Positions 1-5,853 of a stretch of 7,441 nt of DNA are shown piece by piece. The position numbers and the translations under genes are program-made. Within the stretch, counting starts at the first letter, position 1; each line of letters opens with the position of its first letter. The stretch lies in the NCBI GenBank assembly GCA_018334525.1, contig JAGXLT010000036.1:1-7441 (forward strand). The letters are read 5' to 3'. The notes beneath the pieces were generated by a model. It had not been told where the DNA came from, did no database searches, and was given only the letters and a program-made list of their open reading frames with translations. Source of the DNA: Gammaproteobacteria bacterium (GTDB taxonomy: Bacteria; Pseudomonadota; Gammaproteobacteria; Nitrococcales; Nitrococcaceae).

Positions 1-2280
1 GGAAAGAGAGACCAGCACTGAGGGTGGCTGTATGGTGTTATCGCGCGCGCTGCGTCCGACCCAACTGATATGCAGATGTTCACGGGCCGAAAGGATCGCT
101 TCCAAGAAAAGGTAGCGATCATCGTCTCGGCGGGATCGGTCCCCGGGGCGGCGTTTTTTGCTTAGTGCCATCAAGTCAAAATCGAGTGGCGCTTGTGTTC
201 GTGGATAATCACGATCGTTCATGCCAAGCAGACAAACGACGCGAAAGGGAATGCTGCGCATTGGCATCAGTGTGCAAATGTTGACACGTCCGGCCAGGAA
301 TCGCTGCGCCGGCCCTTCCTCTTTAAGTGCGTTCAGCCAGCCATCGCGAGCAATTGTGAGCGGAATGGCGGCGTCGAACGCCGCTTCCTCGCAGGCAGTC
401 AGCCATTGCTGCATAGCTGAGGTGACACGGGCCTCCAGTGCCAATGCCTCGGTGTTTTGCAGGTCAAAACATTCGCTTAAAAGCGCTTCAATGCGTTGGA
501 CCCACTCCAGCGGCCGACCGGGTTGCTTAAACGCGTTGAGTTGTACTTCCAGCGTGTCCAGTAATTGTTTGAGTGGGCCTAGGAGGGCGGCATCCAGGCT
601 ACCGATTTCCGGATACGGTTCGATGCCTTCCCAGGCCTGCCCGGCACCTACCGCATACCCGAGCAGCATTCGCTGTAAACCAAAACGCCAGCCATTCTGA
701 TCAAAAGCAGCATTTTGGTTGGTTGCCTGACGTTGCGCTCCATCCAACCCCCAGCGTATGCCGGCATCTTTGCACCAGCGCTTAATGAGCGGAAGGGCAT
801 GCTCAGGAATGTCGAATTTTTGCCGAAACGCGGGTATTTCTAATAAATCCAACACCTCACCGAGTGTTAGCCGCGCATTGGGCAAATCGGTTAGTTTCTC
901 AAACGCTGCGGCGATGGGTGCCTCAGCGCCTGTCTTGCGATCGCCTATACTGTAGGGAATGTAGCGGGGGTCGGAAGGCTCCAGCGTGCCAAAGACCGCT
1001 TCAATGGCGGGTGCGTAACGATCGATGTCGGGCACCATCACAATGATGTCTCGCGGGCGCAGTGGTTCGCCTCCGCGCTGCGGCTGTTCAAACGCATCTA
1101 ACAGGCGATCATGCAGAATTTCTACTTCCCGCTGCCGGCTATGCGCGCGATGGAATCGAATCGAACGATCTTCATCGAGTTGTCGTTTATTATCGGGCTC
1201 AGGAAGTGGCGTTAAATCAAAAATATCCTGCTGGATTTGCGTTAATAAGGGCACCTGATTGATATCAGTTCCTTCATTAACCGGTGGATCGAAAGGGTCA
1301 ATCGTTTCGAACCGCGCGAGATAGTCCCTTGGAACGTCAAACTGCTCGAGCAAGTGAATAAAGTCACAACCTTGTTTGCCCCACGCGGCCAGAAGGGGGT
1401 GACCTGCTGTGCCGGTCTTACGAGGGTGTCTTGGGGTTGCCACCTTTAACTGTTCCCGATCTTCAAGGAGATCAACCCAGTAGTGACCCGACGGATTTTG
1501 TACAAACTGCAAAATCTGACAGTGTTTCGATAGCGCATGCAGTGCTTCGAGCGCTGGACGTGGTAATGATGTGATGCCAAAAACGATTAAGCGAGTGGGC
1601 AGTGCAGGAAAGTGCCCGGGTGCGGTCTGATCTAATTCTGTAATGAATTTTTGTTGGATTTCAGGACGCGAAAGGGTGGCGCCTGCCACGACAATATCCT
1701 GATGCAGCGCAACCCACAGCGCAGCTTGCCATTGCTGGTCTACCTCCAGCTCATCCGTTTTCCCTTGTAACCAGTCGGTTAACCAATCGGGGCGATAAAC
1801 CTGGTATTGGTCATAAAGATCCGCCAAATGATAGGCCAGTTGATGCTGCTTGCGTTGATCCTGATCTGTTTCTAAAAATTGGTGCAAGGGCGCAAAACTG
1901 ATGGGGTCTTTTGTCAGTAACTCCGGTAATAAACGGAAAATGCGCCATTGCAGTCTTTGTTTTTCAAATGGTGAGGCTTCTGGAATAACGCTGGATCCCA
2001 AAACCGCGCGATAGGCCTGCCAGAGGAAAGACTGCGGCAAACGGGTCTGCAGGCCAGCGGCAATGCCGCAGCCGGGGATTTTTGCAGTGGCAGGTGCAGC
2101 CAGGGCCAGCTTGAGCCACTGTGCCATGCCATTGGATTGCACCAATATCGTTTCCTGCTCAAGGGGTGGTAGTGGATTTTGCGTCAGCCACGTCACCAGA
2201 ACATCGCGCAGCATTTCCATGCGATTGCTGTGGATAACGGCAAGTCCCGGTTTGTTACTGCGTGCTGACGTTTCGTCCAT
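1..2280 (-). CDS. recC: RecBCD enzyme subunit RecC (exodeoxyribonuclease V gamma), C-terminus beyond window
   Basis: RecC is the non-catalytic subunit of RecBCD that splits the DNA duplex and recognises Chi during double-strand-break repair in the cytoplasm. The minus-strand frame is open without a stop from ATG at 2280 to the window edge, giving 760 codons; E. coli RecC has 1122, so roughly the last third is outside. Family blocks seen include VIHSNR (15-20), ILVQSNGMAQWL (45-56), ADLYDQYQVYRPDW (153-166), QREVEILHDRLL (563-574), PRDIIVMVPDID (589-600), GWRFGLQRMLLGYA (630-643), NICTLMPMRSIPFR (667-680) and GDRSRRDDDRYLF (713-725). These match E. coli RecC closely in order and wording. ATG 2280 is the only credible start: an in-frame TGA lies at 2326-2328 with no other ATG, GTG or TTG between, and a weak Shine-Dalgarno AAGAG sits 8 nt upstream (2289-2293). 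The N-terminus is about 10 residues longer than in E. coli. recB and recD would be expected to the left. Confidence 0.97.
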   Translation of the reverse strand, partial: MDETSARSNKPGLAVIHSNRMEMLRDVLVTWLTQNPLPPLEQETILVQSNGMAQWLKLALAAPATAKIPGCGIAAGLQTRLPQSFLWQAYRAVLGSSVIPEASPFEKQRLQWRIFRLLPELLTKDPISFAPLHQFLETDQDQRKQHQLAYHLADLYDQYQVYRPDWLTDWLQGKTDELEVDQQWQAALWVALHQDIVVAGATLSRPEIQQKFITELDQTAPGHFPALPTRLIVFGITSLPRPALEALHALSKHCQILQFVQNPSGHYWVDLLEDREQLKVATPRHPRKTGTAGHPLLAAWGKQGCDFIHLLEQFDVPRDYLARFETIDPFDPPVNEGTDINQVPLLTQIQQDIFDLTPLPEPDNKRQLDEDRSIRFHRAHSRQREVEILHDRLLDAFEQPQRGGEPLRPRDIIVMVPDIDRYAPAIEAVFGTLEPSDPRYIPYSIGDRKTGAEAPIAAAFEKLTDLPNARLTLGEVLDLLEIPAFRQKFDIPEHALPLIKRWCKDAGIRWGLDGAQRQATNQNAAFDQNGWRFGLQRMLLGYAVGAGQAWEGIEPYPEIGSLDAALLGPLKQLLDTLEVQLNAFKQPGRPLEWVQRIEALLSECFDLQNTEALALEARVTSAMQQWLTACEEAAFDAAIPLTIARDGWLNALKEEGPAQRFLAGRVNICTLMPMRSIPFRVVCLLGMNDRDYPRTQAPLDFDLMALSKKRRPGDRSRRDDDRYLFLEAILSAREHLHISWVGRSARDNTIQPPSVLVSLS

Positions 2281-2360
2281 TCCAATCGCTCTTATTACTT
2301 CGGGTTCACAATATACCGGCTTACCGCGTCAGTTCATGTCGCAATACTAATGATGCGGAG

Positions 2361-2392
2361 CTCATGTGAGGAGGGTCTCAGTTTTTGAGCCC
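2361..2392. repeat. Two adjacent CTCA/TGAG inverted repeats
   Basis: The first repeat is CTCA-TG-TGAG (2361-2370). The second pairs GGG(T)CTCA (2373-2380) with TGAGCCC (2386-2392) around a GTTTT loop: seven pairs with one bulged T. The same CTCA...TGAG half-sites therefore occur twice within about 30 bp of the divergent gap. As RNA, the second could fold in the leader of the rpn-family mRNA. As DNA, the pair could be a regulator binding site. It is followed by GTCGTCGC rather than a T-run, so it is not a standard terminator. Confidence 0.4.
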
Positions 2393-2432
2393 GTCGTCGC
2401 TTAGTCTTTGGTGCTGCCTTACCTTCTCATTA

Positions 2433-2437
2433 CGGAG
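2433..2437 (+). promoter_or_regulatory. Shine-Dalgarno of the rpn-family gene
   Basis: CGGAG lies 8 nt before ATG 2446, normal spacing. It supports this ATG, and the family's usual N-terminal phrase (DHGYKRLFSHP) begins at residue 7. Confidence 0.7.
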
Positions 2438-2445
2438 TCTACGTC

Positions 2446-3420
2446 ATGGTGCACCACGGGCATGATCATGGTTATAAACGTTTGTTCAGTCATCCGGTAA
2501 TGATTGCGGATCTATTGCGTGGTTATGTGAAAGATCCGTGGGTGGAGCAGCTGGACTTACAAACGCTCGAGCGTATGAATGCGAGCTATGTGAGAAGTGA
2601 TTTGCGTGAACGAGCAGATGACATGGTTTGGCGGGTTCGCTGGCGTGATGAAAAAACCTTCATGTACGTCTATCTGCTCCTTGAGTTTCAGTCGACATCA
2701 GAGCGTTTTATGGCCCTACGAATACTCAATTATTTGGCGTTGCTCTATGAGGATTTGTCTCAACGAAATGAACTGACGGCCAGCGGATTGCTGCCAGGCG
2801 TGCTCCCGGTTGTACTTTATCAGGGAACAAAACCATGGCGCGCGCCGCAGGAGGTGGCTGAGCTGATTGCGCAAGTGCCCGGTGGGCTGGAGGCATACCA
2901 GCCTAAGCTTGGCTATCTTTTACTTGAGGCGAATCAGCCCGGTCAGCCGCGTTCATCTGCGCAACATAACTTAGTCGAGGCGCTGTTTTCGCTTGAGCAA
3001 AGTCGTGAGCCGGCGGATATTGAGCGTATTCTCGCAAGATTAATTGACTGGTTGACGCTGGCAGAGCAACGTGAATTACGGCGTAGCTTTACGGTTTGGA
3101 TCAAAGAAGTCTTGCTGCCAACCCGGGTGCCGGGAGTAAACTTTGAACAGCTCAGTGATATCAAGGAGGTACAGAGTATGTTGGCGGAGCGTGTTAAAGA
3201 GTGGACCGAAACATGGAAAGAGCAGGGCTTGGCACAAGGCTTGGAGCAAGGCCGTCGGGAGGGTGAAGCTTTGCTGCTTTTGCGGTTGATTGAACGCCGA
3301 TTTGGTGTGGAAGCGCAAAAGGCTTACGAAGCGAAAGTGCAGGCGGCCAACGCGGAAACTCTCATTCTCTGGTTTGAGCGCGGGCTTGATGTCGGCACGG
3401 TTGAAGAGATCTTTTCATAA
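2446..3420 (+). CDS. Rpn-family recombination-promoting nuclease / putative transposase (PDDEXK, Transposase_31/YhgA-like)
   Basis: This is a 324-residue protein of the Rpn (YhgA-like) family. E. coli members are PDDEXK-fold DNA endonucleases that raise RecA-independent recombination; the physiological role is poorly known. What is seen: the family opening HGYKRLFSHPVMIADLLRGY (residues 8-27); a candidate active site with D58/D59 followed by LLLEFQS (E80 and Q82), the D...ExQ form used in this family; then MALRILNYLALLYEDL, typical of the nuclease fold. The C-terminus has the usual charged, Gly/Gln-rich segment GLAQGLEQGRREGE followed by RLIERRFG and a leucine-rich end. Length and both ends look complete, with no frameshift. 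It is divergent from recC and ends 57 nt before lon. His-rich residues 3-8 (HHGHDH) are unremarkable for the family. No terminal repeats or target duplications were found, so there is no sign that it is currently mobile. The family call is firm; the cellular role is inference. Confidence 0.93.
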   Translation: MVHHGHDHGYKRLFSHPVMIADLLRGYVKDPWVEQLDLQTLERMNASYVRSDLRERADDMVWRVRWRDEKTFMYVYLLLEFQSTSERFMALRILNYLALLYEDLSQRNELTASGLLPGVLPVVLYQGTKPWRAPQEVAELIAQVPGGLEAYQPKLGYLLLEANQPGQPRSSAQHNLVEALFSLEQSREPADIERILARLIDWLTLAEQRELRRSFTVWIKEVLLPTRVPGVNFEQLSDIKEVQSMLAERVKEWTETWKEQGLAQGLEQGRREGEALLLLRLIERRFGVEAQKAYEAKVQAANAETLILWFERGLDVGTVEEIFS

Positions 3421-3429
3421 ACCGGAACC

Positions 3430-3458
3430 CTTGAAACTCGGTGATGCTGCCTCCATAT
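3430..3458 (+). promoter_or_regulatory. Predicted sigma32 (RpoH) heat-shock promoter of lon
   Basis: CTTGAAA (3430-3436) matches the sigma32 -35 consensus exactly. After 14 nt comes CTCCATAT (3451-3458), which differs from the -10 consensus CCCCATnT only at the second base. The consensus allows spacers of about 11-16 nt. The E. coli lon promoter is also sigma32-dependent and, as I recall it, has CCCCATAT as its -10. The -35 begins 10 nt after the stop codon of the rpn-family gene. A start point near 3464-3467 would leave a very short leader that begins just before the lon Shine-Dalgarno. Confidence 0.75.
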
Positions 3459-3474
3459 CTAGACTATGGAGGCA
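3448..3474 (+). repeat. 10-bp perfect inverted repeat containing the lon ribosome binding site
   Basis: TGCCTCCATA (3448-3457) and TATGGAGGCA (3465-3474) are exact reverse complements around a 7-nt loop, TCTAGAC. The right arm contains the whole lon Shine-Dalgarno GGAGG, and the lon ATG (3478) follows three bases after the stem. The left arm overlaps the predicted sigma32 -10 element. In RNA that spans both arms the ribosome binding site would be paired. There is no following T-run, so a terminator role is unlikely. Confidence 0.8.
3468..3472 (+). promoter_or_regulatory. lon Shine-Dalgarno, decides the start codon
   Basis: GGAGG lies 5 nt before ATG 3478. The in-frame upstream ATG at 3466 overlaps this site and has no ribosome binding site of its own, so 3478 is preferred. 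Confidence 0.85.
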
Positions 3475-3477
3475 ACA

Positions 3478-5850
3478 ATGACCAACACAGAAGACCTTGA
3501 GCAAATCCAGGATCAGGAATCGCGCAGTTTGGTGCTGCCGCGGTTGCCGGATGATGCGCTAATCATTTTACCGGTTCGTAATTTAGTTTTGTTTCCGCAA
3601 ATGGTGATGCCCGTGGGGCTTGGGCGTCCGCAATCGATTTTAGCGGCACGCCAGGCAGTTCAGCAGGAGCTGCCCATGGGTATTGTATTGCAAGAGCAAA
3701 GCGATGATGAAACGCCATCGATCGCGGATCTGAAACAGGTGGGCACGATTGCCAATGTGATGCGCTTAGTGGCGGGTAGCGGGCATCATCATTTGGTTTT
3801 GCAGGGTACCGAGCGGTTTCGCATCATTGAGCCGATCGACGGGTATCCCTTCCTGGTGGCGCGTGTCGAGCGTATTCCGGAGGTGCAGCCTGAGGGGCCC
3901 GAAATTGACGCAGGCATGCTCGCGTTGCGTGATAAAGCACTTGAGGCGCTGGAGCTGTTGCCACAAGCACCCCAGGAGTTAGCGGGCGCAATAACGGCCA
4001 TTCAAGAGCCGGGCGTGTTGGCCGATGCGGTAGCGGGTTACCTTGACCTGGCAGCTGCCGAGCGACAGGAGCTGCTGGAGCTGACCGATATTTCAGCTCG
4101 ACTGGAACGGGTGTTAACCCTGATTGACTACCGCGTTGAAGTCCTGAAACTCTCGCAAAAAATCACCGAGCGCACACATGAAACGATGTCTGAGCGGCAG
4201 CGCGAGGCATTGCTGCGTGAACAGCTCCGCTCGATTCAGGAAGAATTGGGTGAGGGGGATGAAAAAGCCGAAGAACTCCGTGAGCTAGAAGCGCGTCTCG
4301 ATGAAGTGGAAATGCCGGAAGAGGCAGAGAAGCAGGTTCGCAAGGAATTGCGCCGGCTCGCACGTATGCCGGAAGGTGCTGGCGAGTATTCGATGGTGCG
4401 AACCTATATTGATTGGCTGCTTGAGCTTCCATGGTCTGTCGAGCGAGAAGAGGATATTGATATCGCGAAGGCCAGAGAGATCCTGGATGAGGATCATTTT
4501 GGCCTTGAACCCGTTAAAAAGCGGATTTTAGAGCATCTGGCAGTTCGTAAACTCAACCCCACCGGGAAGAGTCCGATAATTTGTTTTGTCGGCCCGCCCG
4601 GCGTGGGTAAAACCTCGTTAGGACAAAGTATTGCCCGCGCCACAGGGCGTGATTTTATGCGTGCCAGCTTAGGTGGCATGCATGATGAAGCTGAGATTCG
4701 TGGCCATCGTCGCACCTATATCGGCGCGTTGCCTGGCAAGATCATTCAGAGCATTCATAAAGCGGGATCGCGTAATCCGGTTTTAATGCTGGATGAGATG
4801 GATAAGCTTGGTGCAGGCATACACGGAGATCCTTCTGCTGCTCTTTTAGAGGTGTTGGATCCTGCGCAGAATGGGAGTTTTCAGGATAACTACTTAGGGT
4901 TGCCGTTTGATTTGGGCGCGGTGTTTTTTATTGCAACGGCGAATGTGCCTGATCAAATCCCCGGTCCATTGCGCGATCGTATGGAGATGATCGAAATTCC
5001 CGGTTATACCCAGGAAGAAAAGGTCGAAATCGCCCGTCGTTATCTGCTGAAGCGGCAGAGAGAAAACAGCGGCCTGACTGAGGCGCAGCTTCAAGTCAGT
5101 GATCAAGCAATTGCTGAGATTGTGGCCTCCTACACGCGCGAGGCAGGCTGCCGGCAGCTTGAAAGAACGCTCGGCAAAGTAGCCCGGCATGTGGCAGTGC
5201 GTATTGCAGATGGCAGTATCGAAAGCGCATCAATTGAGGTGGATGATCTGCAAGAGGTACTGGGTGCGCCACAGTTCGAAAGCGAAGTAGCTATGCGCAC
5301 CAGTGTGCCGGGGGTTGCAACCGGTCTTGCCTGGACGCCGGTGGGCGGCGACATTCTGTTCATCGAGGCATCGCGCTCGCGAGGTAGTGGACGGCTTGTG
5401 TTAACCGGCCAGCTTGGAGATGTAATGAAAGAAAGCGCACAAACGGCGCTTAGCCTGATCAAATCAAGCGCGCAGACACTGGGTGTTGATTTAGAGTCCT
5501 TGCAGAAAGATGACATTCATATTCACGTACCTGCAGGCGCGATTCCAAAAGACGGTCCAAGTGCTGGCGTGGCAATGTATTCGGCATTAGTGTCGTTACT
5601 GACCGGGCAGCGTATCCGGCAGGAAGTTGCAATGACCGGAGAAATTACCCTGCGTGGCCTTGTGCTGCCGGTGGGGGGCATTAAAGAAAAGGTGCTTGCG
5701 GCCCGTCGTGCCGGCATTACAACGGTTTTGTTGCCAGCGCGTAACCGTAAAGACTTTGAAGAGATACCTGAGGCCGCACGCGAGGCCATGGAGTTCCATT
5801 GGATCGAGCATGTCGATGAGTTGGCAGCCGTTAGTTTGCAGGATACCTAA
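3478..5850 (+). CDS. lon: ATP-dependent Lon protease (LonA, endopeptidase La)
   Basis: Lon is a cytosolic AAA+ serine protease that unfolds and degrades damaged and short-lived regulatory proteins as a hexamer. From ATG 3478 it has 790 residues (E. coli 784). The N-terminal substrate-binding domain starts at ILPVRNLVLFP (30-40) and runs to about 225. A helical linker with MSERQREALLREQ begins at 237. The AAA+ module has Walker A GPPGVGKT (372-379, K378), Walker B LMLDE (D439, E440), sensor-1 N489 and the LRDRME block (498-503). The protease domain has the catalytic serine S695 in PKDGPSAG and lysine K738 in GGIKEKVLAA, so the Ser-Lys dyad is intact. The N-domain wording (PVRNLVLFPQMVMPVGLGRPQS) and YLLKRQRENSGL differ from the housekeeping Lon encoded beside clpX, and no clp or hup gene is adjacent. 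I infer a second, divergent LonA. A sigma32-type promoter and a hairpin over the ribosome binding site lie directly upstream. The downstream gene starts 3 nt after the stop. Confidence 0.97.
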   Translation: MTNTEDLEQIQDQESRSLVLPRLPDDALIILPVRNLVLFPQMVMPVGLGRPQSILAARQAVQQELPMGIVLQEQSDDETPSIADLKQVGTIANVMRLVAGSGHHHLVLQGTERFRIIEPIDGYPFLVARVERIPEVQPEGPEIDAGMLALRDKALEALELLPQAPQELAGAITAIQEPGVLADAVAGYLDLAAAERQELLELTDISARLERVLTLIDYRVEVLKLSQKITERTHETMSERQREALLREQLRSIQEELGEGDEKAEELRELEARLDEVEMPEEAEKQVRKELRRLARMPEGAGEYSMVRTYIDWLLELPWSVEREEDIDIAKAREILDEDHFGLEPVKKRILEHLAVRKLNPTGKSPIICFVGPPGVGKTSLGQSIARATGRDFMRASLGGMHDEAEIRGHRRTYIGALPGKIIQSIHKAGSRNPVLMLDEMDKLGAGIHGDPSAALLEVLDPAQNGSFQDNYLGLPFDLGAVFFIATANVPDQIPGPLRDRMEMIEIPGYTQEEKVEIARRYLLKRQRENSGLTEAQLQVSDQAIAEIVASYTREAGCRQLERTLGKVARHVAVRIADGSIESASIEVDDLQEVLGAPQFESEVAMRTSVPGVATGLAWTPVGGDILFIEASRSRGSGRLVLTGQLGDVMKESAQTALSLIKSSAQTLGVDLESLQKDDIHIHVPAGAIPKDGPSAGVAMYSALVSLLTGQRIRQEVAMTGEITLRGLVLPVGGIKEKVLAARRAGITTVLLPARNRKDFEEIPEAAREAMEFHWIEHVDELAAVSLQDT

Positions 5851-5853
5851 GCA

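Larger units (their letters stand above)
2281..2445. promoter_or_regulatory. Divergent intergenic region between recC and the rpn-family gene
   Basis: This 165-nt gap separates two divergently read genes, so it should carry both promoters. I could not find a convincing sigma70 -35/-10 pair for either. The best rightward candidate is TTACCG (2321-2326), 18 nt, then TACTAA (2345-2350). Leftward, a TATATT-like box lies near 2310-2315 without a good -35 partner. The region ends with the ribosome binding site of the rpn-family gene. No tRNA or small ORF was recognised here. Confidence 0.55.

Noticed and set aside
221..700. A 159-codon open frame on the plus strand
   Set aside because: It lies wholly antisense to strongly conserved recC codons, is Ser/Pro/Arg-rich and resembles no family; it is a shadow of recC.
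2063..2350. A 95-codon plus-strand frame across the recC start and the intergenic gap
   Set aside because: Most of it is antisense to recC residues 1-73 and the product has no recognisable features.
2373..2400. Hairpin as an intrinsic terminator
   Set aside because: The stem is followed by GTCGTCGC, not a T-run, and it lies between divergent gene starts where no terminator is needed.
3421..3442. ACCG...CGGT ends as an inverted repeat after the rpn-family gene
   Set aside because: Only about four outer bases pair and the interior does not, so it is weaker than expected for a real hairpin; the segment is better explained by the promoter -35.
2281..3477. Mobile-element boundaries around the Rpn/transposase-like gene
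   Set aside because: No terminal inverted repeats, target-site duplications or change in sequence character were seen on either side.
3849..3860. Possible third Chi site
   Set aside because: The octamer reads CCTGGTGG, one mismatch from Chi at the first base, so it was not counted.
5130..5516. A 128-codon minus-strand open frame inside lon
   Set aside because: It is antisense to the conserved Lon AAA+/protease junction, with low-complexity Ser/Arg composition and no plausible ribosome binding site noted; it is a shadow.
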